The translations under genes were made by a program, and so were the position numbers. A stretch of DNA of 64,000 bases from Heligmosomoides polygyrus polygyrus (taxonomy: Eukaryota > Nematoda > Chromadorea > Rhabditida > Heligmosomidae). The stretch lies in assembly GCA_947396885.1 (NCBI GenBank), contig OX377202.1, positions 28,573,407-28,637,406 on the forward strand, read 5' to 3'. Within the stretch, counting starts at the first letter, position 1. Each line of letters opens with the position of its first letter. Below the pieces are notes generated by a model, which saw only the letters and a list, made by a program, of their open reading frames with translations, ran no database searches and was not told the DNA's origin. Shown piece by piece: positions 22,086 through 32,213 of the stretch.

Positions 22086-22445
22086 AAACTTATTTCGCCT
22101 TACCATGACATTCTTCATATTGAATGGGGCAGACTACGTATATATCTACAGCAACGGCCACAAATCAATTGAAAAATCAGTTAAGATGCGGGTTCTAGAA
22201 TTTTTCTCCTTTGAAATTTTCCGAAATATTCTAAACGTGCACCTGTAGTATTTCTTCAGAGGTCTCGAGTCAAAGAAGACAGTATCAGAAATCAGTACCC
22301 AACTGTGGTTAACAACTTATCGACTTTATGGAGAGCACGCAAAAAGTCACACGGCTGGTATATTCAAACAAATCAGTGATGAAATTCTTTAAAAAACGCT
22401 AAAAATAATGAAATAGCAACACTGATGTGTGTTTCGAGTCATTAA

Positions 22446-23560
22446 CTTTGCTACAAAGCATTTAGCTTCAATAACAGCCTGGCATTTTCGTGGCATCGGG
22501 TTGAACAGACAGTTAATGTAAGACCGAGGAGGGATAGCCCTCCACGCTTCTTCAAGCTGACAGTTTTTTCAACGGAATTTCCTGCCCTTCTACCTTTCAG
22601 CTCCAGTTCTTTCCATAAATGTGTAACCAGATTTAGATCCACAGATTGTCTTCGTCAGTCGGGCTAGAATTTGCACAAGACGGCTGTTGAACCAGTCCAG
22701 GGGTCGGATTCATCAGCGACTTGCGTAACTCTAACAGCGAATTCACAGCGGAAAACTCAGATAATGCGGCTTATCGCTCACCATATCTCTTGATAAACCG
22801 CGCTATCAGAGATTTTGGCTGTATTTTGTCGGTTAGTTTGCTGTAAGTCGTTGATGAATACGGCAGCAGATGTGTGTTTCGAGTCATTATCGTACTGAAC
22901 AATGAATCCTCCGCCAATGGATTATAGAACAATTGAATGAATTATTGCTTTTAAGTAATCTTCGTATCGTTCCAACCAAATGCTTCGAAGAAGTCCAATT
23001 TCGTAGCCACTAAAGCAGCTCCAGATCATCATGCTTCCTCTACCATGGTCCACAGTGAGTAGGTGATACCTGGGATCGAAACTTCTTCTAACTGGACCTC
23101 CGGTATACTTCATACCATAACTTCCGATCAGTTTAACTCAGATTCATCAGAAAATAGGGGGCCCTTTTACTGAGGGCAAGCTCATCCAACATGTTTCTTA
23201 ACCACCTGACATGAGCAACACGGTTTTTCTTCGGGACGAAGAATTTCAGACCGGCAACTTGTAGCGGTCTTCTTGCCTTCATTGGTGACGGCCACTTCAC
23301 TTTGAATTTCGGAGGCAGTGTGCCTTAGATTTGCCCGACTAATTAGAAAAATGTTGCTATCAGTAACTTGTGATGTCATCCGGCTTCGTCGTGCATATAA
23401 CGTTGCTTTAATTACCCCAAATGCTTTTACTCTCTTCCAAAATATTTGCTGGTAATTGCTCTGGAGACCTTAAACAGCTTTGCCAATTCGGCCGGACTCA
23501 TTTCTTGTTCGATTCCTCGCAGAATGAATTTGAGGGTTTCAACTGATATGTTCAACAGCA
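22446..23560 (-). pseudogene. Tc1 transposase relic
   Basis: Reading down the minus strand: an HTH segment (ETLKFILRGIEQEMSPAELA, KLFKVSRAITSKYFGREV), then MTSQVTDSNIFLISRANLRH, then KYTGGPVRRSFDPRYHLLTV and HGRGSMMIWSCFSG (the GGG..M.WGCFS motif of Tc1). Next comes YDNDSKHTS (second catalytic Asp, QDNDPKHTS in the family), then DLN...LWKELE and EEAWRAIPPRSYINCLFNPM with PRKCQAVIEAK at the C-terminus. Frames shift repeatedly, and a MITE (22700-22866) lies between the second Asp and the PIENLW region. The gene is dead. Confidence 0.8.
22700..22866. mobile_element. MITE with GGGGYCGGATTCATC termini (copy 2)
   Basis: GGGGTCGGATTCATCAGCGACT at the left and AGTCGTTGATGAATACGGC at the right, with the GATAATGCGGCTTATCGCTCACCATAT core. 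It is inserted into the Tc1 transposase relic. Confidence 0.75.
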
Positions 23561-24212
23561 CCAAAGGTTTTGTAGCAAACCGTTCATGCAGTTGTTTTTA
23601 CTATTATTACCCTACGTTGCTTTGTAGAGAATGTTGCCAGTGTTTTGTTCGAATAAACCAGCTGTGTGGCTTTTCGCCTGCTCTCCATAAAATCGATAAA
23701 TCGACAAATTTTAGACCCTAACTGGTGTTGCTTTCCGATGTTCTTTTCTAGAGTTAAAAATCTCTAAAAAAATTGGTAAAGGTTTCTTCACATTTATTTT
23801 GCTTTAAATAATCAAAAGTTTACCACATCTCCAAGGTTCTGCTGGAATATGAAATCATAGTAAGAAACTGAGGAAGAAATGCCGACAAGTATCACTGCGC
23901 CAATTATTTCATTTTCGAGCAATGTCAACGAGTCGTTAGAAATTTGTGCCATTTACATCGATCAACCTCTTCTAAATTGTCAAAAGGTCGTGAATGCTCC
24001 AAAACGGCAGGCGGCTGGACCTTGAAGACATCTTGGGCATTTTTTCGACGCCACCAAAGTGTGGGCCATTTACGTGATACGTTACGTGATATTGAATCCT
24101 GGGAAAATGGTGGTAGGCGGAGAGCAATAGAGCGTGTGTTTGAGGCATGTCACCATTCCTAAATTTTCAGTAGAGTAATTTTTAATTTCGTACAATACAA
24201 AACGTTGTATAG

Positions 24213-24880
24213 GGCTGTCCTGCGTGGAAACCGGATCTATCCTAGTCGGGGAGGGGACGGGCACGTAACTAAAAATTATGAAACAAATTGACTTGGGTTT
24301 GCGGAGCGGCTTCTAGAGAACAGGGTAGGACTCAAGAAGCAAACAAACAGACAAATCAACAACAAGCAAATTACCGCGGTTATAAAGACCTCCTGGGGCC
24401 GGATTCATTAAAGTTACTGCAGTAACTTTAACGGAGAATTGTAAGCGAAAGCTCAGATAACGCGGCTTATCGCTCACCATATCGCTTGATAGGCCGCGTT
24501 ATCTGAGCTTTCGCTTACAATTCTCCGTTAAAGCTGCTGCAGTAACTTTGATGAATCCGGCCCCTGGTGGATCTGGCGTATTCAGGCACAGCTGAACGCC
24601 GGCTGACATGTTATACATGATCTGTCATAGTGAGAGGGGCACGTAAAGTCGCATACCGCGTGCTGACCGCCGCCTGGCGTGTTATAACCAGAATCCATCA
24701 CGGTGAAGAGTGCACATACATAGCTTCACAACCGCGAATTTTTTGTGAATTTTGTCAGATTAGGCCCTATTTTCTCCTCTAAGACCCGCTCTACAAATGG
24801 GAAGTCAATTTGTTTAATAATTCCTAGTTATGCCCCCCCCCCACCCGACTAGGATAGATCTCGAAACCACCTCCGAGCGT
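24213..24880. repeat. Inverted-repeat element carrying a nested MITE
   Basis: GTGGAAACCGGATCTATCCTAGTCGGGG (about 24213) and AAATTGACTTGGGTTTGCGGAGCGGCTTCTAGAG are matched inverted by about 24755-24880 (...CCCGACTAGGATAGATCTCGAAACCAC). The arms are about 125 bp and diverged. The loop contains the MITE at 24395-24564. Confidence 0.55.
24395..24564. mobile_element. MITE with GGGGCCGGATTCAT termini (copy 3)
   Basis: GGGGCCGGATTCATTAAAGTTACTG against CAGTAACTTTGATGAATCCGGCCCC. The whole element folds as one long hairpin (GAGAATTGTAAGCGAAAGCTCAGATAACGCGG against its inverse), the best-preserved copy in the window. Confidence 0.85.
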
Positions 24881-24889
24881 GTTTGCGCC

Positions 24890-26040
24890 GGATTTTGAGA
24901 TCATGGCATAGCCGATTTGCAGTTCAGATGTCTTAAATTATTGAGACACAGTACCACCAAGTGACAGGTTGAGCGTGAGATTGGCGACGTTAGAAACCGC
25001 AGATACAGTTCCGTCAACGTCAAGCGAAGTTGGAGAACCAGACTCACACGTCGCTCCACCATTAGATCGTGTCGATTGCGCTACCTCTCCTCCCCATCTA
25101 GCCAGTAGCGAATGGAAGTCACTATACTGCCCTCACATTGATTGTTTGTTTAATTCACCTACTCTACAGCACCATTTTTACATAGGGAAGCACTCGCCTC
25201 GGTTGCTTCCTTCAGGGAAAGTGTTACCACTGGCAATTCAGAATGCAAGAGGGAGAAGGTTCTATAACATCTCCTTGCCCTTATACGGTCAGAAGACATT
25301 TGTCATGGCAGTCAACATGAGTCATATGAGCGCTCAGGAGCAATCCTAATTTAGAGGGACTGAATGGTATTTCTCTCAATATCCCTCATCCTGGTTTTTC
25401 TTGGGAACCCTGAGGGCAGCTTCATGGTGTAAGAACGTTCAGGAAATTTTAGAGGAGAAAGGAGACGGTAGACATAGATTGCAGCTCAACTATGTATTAA
25501 TCCGTCATGTATCCGACCATGACTAGACAATTCTTTATACAGTTTTCCAATCTCTTCAAGACTGTCAGTTACTACTGTATAAATATAACCAGACGTTCGG
25601 CTTCCTAGCGGCCACCAAGTCTGGTTGAGGGCTTCGCCCCAAACCCCGAGAATAGAACAGCCCCAATCTTCCTCCTTTCATCTTTAGGCCTTCTTTTTTT
25701 ATTACATTAAACAACTGGTTTTACTATAATGTATATAATTACTGGAGCAGGATGTGGTAGGGCACAATCTTCACTGCTCCTATGAACCCCATCCGCTCTC
25801 TATCGCATGTACGCGACTTATTCTCCGAAGTGCTCCTCCTCTACGTGGCGAGAAGCAGATCGTGGGAGTCCCAATCCAAAAAAAATTTTGCAGAAACATA
25901 GTTGTCAATATTTTGTTTGTGCCGCTCGAGGTTGTTACGGTGGATCTTTATTGCCAGGCCTGGATTCCGTGGCTCGAGGGATGGTTTCTGAGTGCTCTGC
26001 AAAATTATTATTTGGCAAAGTGATTTTCTGCATCTGCCAA
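24890..26040. other. No recognised gene; one repeat scrap
   Basis: A 126-codon plus-strand frame (24969-25349) and several shorter ones have no recognisable motif. A scrap at 25575-25665 (CAGACGTTCGGC..CCAAACCCCGAGAATAGAACA) is the inverted copy of 47345-47455. Confidence 0.4.
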
Positions 26041-26043
26041 CTA

Positions 26044-26184
26044 GGGCCGGATTCATCAACGACTAACCCGTGGGTATGAGGGGTAGAGATACCCACGATG
26101 AAGCCTGCGTCTCTGACTCTTGCCTTATCTATACCCCTTACACCCCGCATACCCACCGGTTTAATTGTTGATGAATCCGGCCCC
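26044..26184. mobile_element. MITE with GGGCCGGATTCATCAACGACT termini (copy 4)
   Basis: The termini match the family, but the core is different. GTGGGTATGAGGGGTAGAGAT pairs imperfectly with ATCTATACCCCTTACACCCCGCATACCCAC, and the GATAACGCGG palindrome is absent. The ends are thus shared by more than one internal sequence. Confidence 0.7.
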
Positions 26185-26902
26185 TGGATTCGTAGTGTTC
26201 ATTGTGCTATATCATAACGTGAACATAAGATAATGAGTTATTCATGTCCACAGTCTTGAAATGAGGAATCGAGAGCCTACGCCGCGAGTATCACGATTCG
26301 CCCCGAAGACATCCAAAGCACCTATATTCACCGACTTTCGTTGATCGTTCTACACTGGACCATGCGGTTGAAAACTGGTCGACATGGGTATTCTAGTGGC
26401 CATTTTAAATAAGCACCAATACGGCCAACAACATGGAGGATTTTTATCACAAAAGGAAAGGTTCGACGTTTTTCATGCTCGTTGAGCGAGGAGCACTCAC
26501 TGGGCTATTGTGGCACAACCAATGGTGACTTTACTTGTAACCAAGGAGTTGCAGTAATGCTCGCTACCAAGAGTATGTAGCCATTAGGTGGGTTAACATT
26601 AGTTTTACTAAGAGAGTGTTTCGTAAATAGAACGCTTCAACTTCTTTTAGGTCAGAACATGCACATAATGCTGTTTTCGGGTCATTTGAAGAAGGACAGT
26701 TTGATAGGAGACATTTAAAATATGTATTTTGTGTACGACTCCGGAGCAGCGGAATCCGCTCCTCCGAAGTCATACACAGGATACACGAGAAGGCTGTGAT
26801 TAGGCTGGGTTATATCTCTTTGTGAAGAGAAACGCCGACACGAATGTGGGCCGACCCTCATGGGTTTTGCTATGCTAACGAGAAAATGTGTTTAAAAGTA
26901 TT

Positions 26903-27108
26903 AAACATGAGTAGCTCAGTAGGAAATGCGTCGAGTGACACGTCTGGATCGAGATTCTCGGTTTGTACCCACCAGGTTAAGAAAGGAAAACATTTAATAT
27001 ATACACACTTCCATCCCTCCAAGATAGGTGAATTGACTTTGGCTTCCCTCGAAAGGATAAAGCAATGACATGCCTATCCGTTGGCCACCATAAATCATTG
27101 TTATGATT
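26903..27108 (+). mobile_element. tRNA-derived SINE (copy 1)
   Basis: The head TAGCTCAGTAGGAAATGCGTCG...GGTTTGTACCC resembles tRNA A and B boxes. The body CTTCCATCCCTCCAAGATAGGTGAATTG...AAAGGATAAAGCAATGACATG is shared with the copy at 30630-30944. The tRNA-like part cannot form a full cloverleaf. The tail is poorly preserved. Confidence 0.65.
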
Positions 27109-27352
27109 AGATAACGCTTCAAATCACCTTCACCGTACCCTATAGAAGCAGTGCGCTTGGAACATCTCAGATTGAGTCATACGTTTATTCTCTGTCCTTG
27201 AATACAAATGATAATAGCAGCTGATACCTGCAGAATAGGCGCATTTTCGGACTAATCGGAAATCTTATAGATGCGTTCTACATTCCACCAGAGCTTAACC
27301 ACTGAAGTTTGTTTAAAAATGGCGGGGAAGCCAAAGATTGAAGTCGGCTTAC

Positions 27353-27436
27353 ATGTTGCGATATCACAGTGCCAGTCAGTTCTGTCTCGGTTTCATCCAG
27401 ATCGGCATTGAGGAACTCCTCAAATTGCTCGAGATC
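27353..27436 (-). CDS. Candidate host exon, 28 codons, product unknown
   Basis: On the minus strand a canonical acceptor TTTCTTTTCAG precedes 84 bp with no stop in phase 0 (reading DLEQFEEFLNADLDETETEL and ending TGTVISQH), followed by a GTAAGC donor. The length is exactly 28 codons and the product is acidic. I do not recognise the protein. Weak exon-like stretches upstream on the same strand (about 29595-29655 and 29443-29498, glutamine- and serine-rich) do not join it in phase without a further exon, so they are not called. It could be part of a minus-strand gene mostly outside recognisable range. Confidence 0.5.
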
Positions 27437-27809
27437 CTGAAAAGAAATATGTGAGTCATTTCAAAGAAAATGACATGTGACAGACAAATGCCGCCTTTAA
27501 TCTTAGACCGCCACTATTCTTTTAAATTTTATTATTTTTATCAGTTTCCACCTCTAATGTGTAGTAACCACATAAGAGTGACAATGAAGCAAATTGTAGC
27601 CGAAGACTTGGCTTTCTGACATACAACGCAGACCTCAAAATAAGGAAGGGGAGCTCAAAGCTCTCAGCCGTTTTGTTTTTCTGCAAGTCTGTTTCACAAT
27701 CCCAAACTTCAACCGGTTATTGGCGTAAAGTGGTGTATATGGAAAACCTATCAACTGTAGTGGATTTGAAACTATTCCTACTATAAGGGATGGAACGATT
27801 CCGAGAGTC

Positions 27810-28135
27810 CAAACGCCAGATTCATCAACGACTGACGGAGATTTAAGGGAGAAATTACAGCCGAAATTCCTGATAACGCCGACATTTCAGGTTATTTGGG
27901 GTGCCAATCACGAATCTGACATCCGTTTTTCACGATTCGGTCGGAGACCACCCATACCGTTACTACGACCGTTCGACCGAAGTCGTGTCTGTAACCTCCC
28001 TCGACGAAGTTTCAGGGAAATCGGTGACCCTGCCTGGACCACACTTGTTAACGGTATAGGTGGTCTCCGACCGAATCGTAAAAACGGATGTCAGATTCGT
28101 GATAAGCACCCCAAATAACCCCCCTCGATGAAGTT
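27810..28135. repeat. Inverted repeat containing the GATTACGAATCTGACATCCGT motif
   Basis: GGTTATTTGGGGTGCCAATCACGAATCTGACATCCGTTTTTCACGATTCGGTCGGAGACC (about 27890) is matched inverted by 28060-28128. The same GCTGATTACGAATSCGRYRTCCGTTTTT motif occurs at about 20588 and 52217. The left edge carries a GGCCGGATTCATCAACGACT-type MITE end near 27818. Confidence 0.6.
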
Positions 28136-28440
28136 TCAGCGCAGTTTTTTTGTCTGACCCATGTCGTGTCGGTGGAGTCGGAACTTTTAATTAGTGCCTT
28201 TACTTTTTATTTATTATGTTCATTAAGTTTTGTTGATTTTTGATTTCATTTTCATTTTTATTTTTGCTTTGATTAGAATTTTTGACTTGCTTCACGTCAT
28301 GAATAAAACATGTGGCCTGAAACACGTTTCCGTCTTCAAATATCCTAATAGACGTAAATGCAAGCCGTTAGCTAAAAAATGTGTTAAAAATGAGATTCTA
28401 GGTCCTCGTCGAAGATAAGTTACAAAATGCAAGAAAAGCC

Positions 28441-28510
28441 GTCAGCGACGGGAACCGAAGCAATGACCTCAATCCTGTGAAGTGAGCACTCTACCACTGC
28501 GCCGCCGCCG
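28441..28510 (-). other. tRNA-like sequence (SINE head or tRNA pseudogene)
   Basis: The minus strand reads GCGCAGTGGTAGAGTGCTCACTTCACAGGATTGAGGTC, then CGGTTCCCGTC, i.e. D-arm/A-box-like and T-arm-like segments. The GCCGCC flank does not form an acceptor stem with the other end, so I do not call a functional tRNA. Confidence 0.45.
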
Positions 28511-28758
28511 CTGCTGACGACGGTAATAGCCGAACCGCTGATTACCGTGCAATACTGCGCCTAACGCTGATTGAGCGCGCCTAACACATGGAAGACATGG
28601 CGGCTTCCGCCGGCCATAACTCGCTTAGGAGATCCATTTGGTCTACATATCTATGATCAGCGTCTCGAGCTCTTTCACGTGATATAGGTCTCATCCCGAA
28701 GTTCCATGGCAAGCTGACGGCATTCCCTGGTCAGGTAGCCTTTGCGGTTGTGAAGCAA

Positions 28759-28825
28759 TGCGACCCAAGCCTAGTCACAGATGCGAAGGTCGTGCCGCAT
28801 GAGACGGTCGCCCCAAAGCATTCAT
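28759..28825 (+). pseudogene. RTE endonuclease scrap
   Basis: It encodes DPSLVTDAKVVPHETVAPKH, matching RSLVTDAKIVPYETIAPQHR of the RTE endonuclease domain in the copy at 36937-39609. Only about 22 codons are left. Confidence 0.7.
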
Positions 28826-29084
28826 ACATGTTTAGCCGATTCCTTAACGAGGTTGATGAATTTGCGGAAACATAAAAGCTGCTTCTATAAGGATCTATTT
28901 ATAAGAAAAATTGTTGAACTTCATACATTTGCTGAAAGGCTTATGTCGCAAAAACAACTAGGCAGTGGAATTCGTTAACCAGTCCTTCTTGCACTGCGCT
29001 ACGCATTGTACTTTGTGGGGTGTTTTGTAGTATCATGCTCATCTACACAATGACTAGTACGATCAAGAATGTGAAAATCTTTTT

Positions 29085-29200
29085 CTTCTTTAACGTTTGT
29101 CCCTCTTCGTGGTGAGATCGCTATTGTGGTGTAGTGACGCCACCTATCCCGATCCTGCGCTCGGTCAGAGTGGACGCCATTTACTTTCATGTCTGCGAGT
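29085..29200 (-). pseudogene. RTE 3' end scrap
   Basis: The minus strand encodes MKVNGVHSDRAQDRDRWRHY, close to the last 30 codons of the RTE protein (LKAAGVHPDLALDRERWRHD). It is followed by the AAAGAAGAAAAAG tail, so the 3' end of a very short, 5'-truncated insertion is retained. Confidence 0.75.
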
Positions 29201-30190
29201 TGTGTGAAATTAAGGAGGAAAGATACATTCGGAAGTAGCGGCCAGATTTCAAAATGCTTGCACTTAACAAGTGGCTCACATCGTAGTCTTGTTGTGTCGG
29301 CTCCTCTTCTTCGATCTCATTCTGCTTCTGTTTTGCCTTCTCTTGGCATTTTTCCTTGCTGGGTGATATTTCGTACTCTTGAGAATAGCGCTGCCCCTTA
29401 AATTATTCTGCTCTAACTCGAAATCACTGTCATTCCCTAAATACTGGCCTCGTTTGCATGCTTTTCTGATGCTTGGGAACTGGGAACTGCGGAGGTCTGC
29501 TGAAAATTATCATATTTTGTCATCATCAAAATTAGGTGGTTAGAAAAAAGTCAACTTGAGATTGCCGAAGTTGCGGTTGTCGGGCTTGCGTATGCTTAGC
29601 GGGTGCGGTGTCATCTGCAAGGTAATGCAATGGAAACCATGAACAAGATCCTTAAAGCCTGCATCTCTCGAAGATCTCCATGCAGGCGAATGGCAGCGAA
29701 CATGCTCTAGGAATCGAACAATCTCTACCTAGAAACAAAACGGTCCGCCGCTCTTTACATTTTTTCGGAATCCACTAATTCTTTTGAACAAGGGCTAATG
29801 AAATAACGAGTTTAAGCGAAAAATGAGTTAGAACTATCCGAACCTATATTGTAGCCATCCTTTGGGTTCATTGCTTTTTTCCATATAACTTGGTGGTCGT
29901 TATCCTAAAGCAGTGAAATTTGAAAACATGAAGCATCACACAAGCATTTTCAGATGCGTATGGCAATACAGTAGAAATTGTGAATCATGTCTTGTTCAAC
30001 GCTTCTTCAGTTTGAAATAAAAGGAATGAATATATTTCGTACCGCTCAAATTTATTGAAAGAAAGAGCTTTGCGACGAATTAATCCGTCACAAAGTGTTG
30101 CTTTGCAGTACCTTACTTTAAAGTTACTCCTGCGGATTCTAGCTAACATAATTTTGAAGCCCCTCTTCATTGGGCATCCGCTGCTTTCAA
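29200..30190. other. No recognised gene
   Basis: Apart from weak minus-strand exon-like stretches near 29450 and 29620 (see the exon at 27353), nothing is recognised. Open frames are short. Confidence 0.35.
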
Positions 30191-30199
30191 GCTGGGCTC

Positions 30200-31420
30200 A
30201 TTTCGACAATCGAAGCTATTGTTTCTGTGGCCTCTACTGCTACCCAAATTTGGTATTTTATGGTAATTTATGCCGTTTTGTTCAATGGGTTGTTCTTGAA
30301 TGAGAGATGGTTTGGTTAGCGATTTAGGCCGCCTCAACAGCTTTTTGACAATGTAATGTAGCTCAAAGAGGAGACATTTTACCCTTTCTACACGCGGCCG
30401 GTTCCGAGAGTGGGACTTGGACTCGGACCGAGCCCGGTGCTCGGCGGCCGAGTGGTCGGCGACCTTTCCTCGTTTCGCACCTCCGTGCGACACCCCGTGG
30501 CAGTGCACTACCACACGGGAGCAATAGAAGCAGCACCGATCGACCTTTAGAGATCTGTCCCATATTCGGCCTTGCCTTATCTCGTGGATTTTTGAAATGG
30601 CTTAATTGTACTAATTTATTCCAAAATTCCTATAAAATCCAAAATTGGGCGCGTGTAGCGCAGTCGGAGGAGGCGCGACTGTCGCGTGCACCCGATACCA
30701 GGTTCCTGGTTCGGATTTCCCGCCCAGGCCAACCAAGCCTTCCATCCCTCCGTGGTCGGTGAATTGGTACCAGACGTGTCTGGGAAGGATAAAGCGCTGA
30801 CTTGTTCATAGGCTGGCCACCGCAAGTCATTGTATGGCCAAATACGCATTCATGTCGCCTCCACGACATCCCGTAGAAGTAGAATGCGCTGGCGCATCCC
30901 AGAAGGGATTGAGTAACGCCGTCCTTTATCCTTTATCCTTTATCCTTTATTCCAAAATTCTGAACTACCTGCGGGTCGCTTTTGCAGATGTCGCAATCCA
31001 GACATCTCTCCAAAAAACCAGTTTTTCTAAAAAAAAACTATCAGGCATATCTGTTCATGTATTTCCCTTATAGTGTTATAGTTTCACGAGCGTGAAACAA
31101 TGGACTGTATTCTTTAAAGCCATAGATGTCGGCTTCGTTGTCGACTCACTATTCAACCTATCTGACTTAAGAAATTAGAAAGACATGTGATTGAGTAATA
31201 ATTAGCTCTTGCGAGGTCTAGAGAGATGTCGACCATTTCCTGTTTGAAATCTATTGCATTGCTGAAAAGCTGTTGAGGCGGCCAAAATCGATAATCAAAC
31301 CATTTTCTCATTCAAGAACAACCCGGAGACTAAACTGAACAAAACGAGATGAAATACCAAGTTTGTGTAGAAGTGGAGGCCACAAAACTAATCGCTTCGG
31401 AAAAGTCGTTCTTATCAACT
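30200..31420. repeat. Diverged inverted repeat pair around a SINE
   Basis: CGAAGCTATTGTTTCTGTGGCCTCTACTGCTACCCAAATTTGG..TTGTTCTTGAATGAGAGATGGTTTGGTTA..GGCCGCCTCAACAGCTTTT (30205-30350) is matched inverted by 31262-31405. The arms are about 150 bp and the loop about 900 bp, with the SINE at 30630-30944 inside. GC-rich sequence at 30390-30510 is unexplained. Confidence 0.6.
30630..30944 (+). mobile_element. tRNA-derived SINE (copy 2) with CCTTTAT tail
   Basis: The tRNA-like head GTGTAGCGCAGTCGGAGGAGGCGCGACTGTC..GGTTCGGATTTCC is followed by the body CCTTCCATCCCTCCGTGGTCGGTGAATTGG..GGGAAGGATAAAGCGCTGACTTG and a 3' tail of four CCTTTAT units. Target duplication is either TTTATTCCAAAATTC (30615-30629 and 30946-30960) or the shorter TCCAAAATT next to the GGGCGCGTG start; the choice moves the 5' end by about 16 bases. 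A short-repeat tail is typical of SINEs mobilised by RTE-clade LINEs (inference). Confidence 0.75.
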
Positions 31421-31892
31421 GCTAGTTTTGGATGCTGCAAGTAGGATGAAGGCGCCAGTTAAGAAAGGGATACAGGATCGATCAAACTCACTAGCTTTAG
31501 ACGCACCACCAGTGCTCTAGAATAAGATTCTAGAAATTACAAGCCTTTTCAAACAGCTGCTCAACAGAAAGTACACCCACTTTAACCAATGCCAAAAGAT
31601 AAATGAAGTCACTAGGCTTGGCGTAAACATAATTCACTGATGAAAATCATTTTCTGAAGGCTTAATAATCACACGAGTTAAGGCAAATAAGAGATAACAG
31701 GCGCGCGACATACAACATCCGTCAACTGAATACCAACATCAGCCAATGTGTTTCAAATTTTAAGTAACTTTTAGTTCACTAGAAAGTAAAAGTGGGAGTT
31801 AATCAAAACTATTTTGAGTTGATATAAGCTCTCCTCTGCAATCAAACTGGTGTGTTTTCTGTTCTCACTTCCCCATAAAAGTCATAGTGTCA

Positions 31893-32037
31893 CTATAGAC
31901 GAGTGGTTTGTTCAGCGTAGCCAAGGTTGGTACAACTCTTTATTGCGGCTTACGTTTCGGCGTCGTCGCCTTCTTCAGAGCCTGGAAAAGTCGAAGTCAT
32001 CTGAGAAGCTACCCTCCCAAATGCCATTTCATTTGTA
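31893..32037 (-). mobile_element. 145-bp solo Penelope-type pLTR / retrozyme-like insertion
   Basis: GTCATAGTGTCA is present directly on both sides (31881-31892 and 32038-32049), so the 145 bp between them is a discrete insertion. Its minus strand contains GGCTCTGAAGAAGGCGACGACGCCGAAACGTAAGCC, then CAATAAAG. That is the same layout as the terminal repeat of the Penelope-like remnant at 55438-55480 (CTGAAGA...GCCGAAACGTTAGCCGGAATAAAG). There is no ORF. It is either a solo terminal repeat of a Penelope-like element or a small non-autonomous derivative. Confidence 0.65.
31947..31982 (-). ncRNA. Hammerhead-ribozyme-like core
   Basis: On the minus strand: GGCT, CTGAAGA, AGGCGACGACGCC, GAAAC, GTA, AGCC. 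GGCT and AGCC form stem I, GGCG/CGCC with loop ACGA forms stem II, CTGAAGA and GAAA are the conserved core, and GTA is a permitted cleavage triplet. Stem III would be only the palindrome ACGT, as described for the minimal hammerheads of Penelope-like elements, which act best as dimers. One extra A lies between CTGAAGA and stem II, so activity needs testing. Confidence 0.55.
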
Positions 32038-32213
32038 GTCATAGTGTCATTTGTGATTGAAGGAAGCTGAACAACATCAATCTAAGCATCTAAGTGAGTT
32101 GCCAAGGGTGCACCATTATAACCCCTATTTATCCATAAACATAATATTTGTTAGCTGGCCATAAATGAGTAGTTGCCAGATGGGAATCGTACGATAGCAG
32201 AGGCCTGAGTCTA

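Noticed and set aside
24969..25349. 126-codon plus-strand frame as a host gene
   Set aside because: No recognised domain, no clear splice signals in phase, and length within chance for this composition.
29443..29655. Two glutamine/serine-rich minus-strand exon candidates
   Set aside because: Acceptors are plausible, but the donors are weak and the phase does not fit the exon at 27353-27436.
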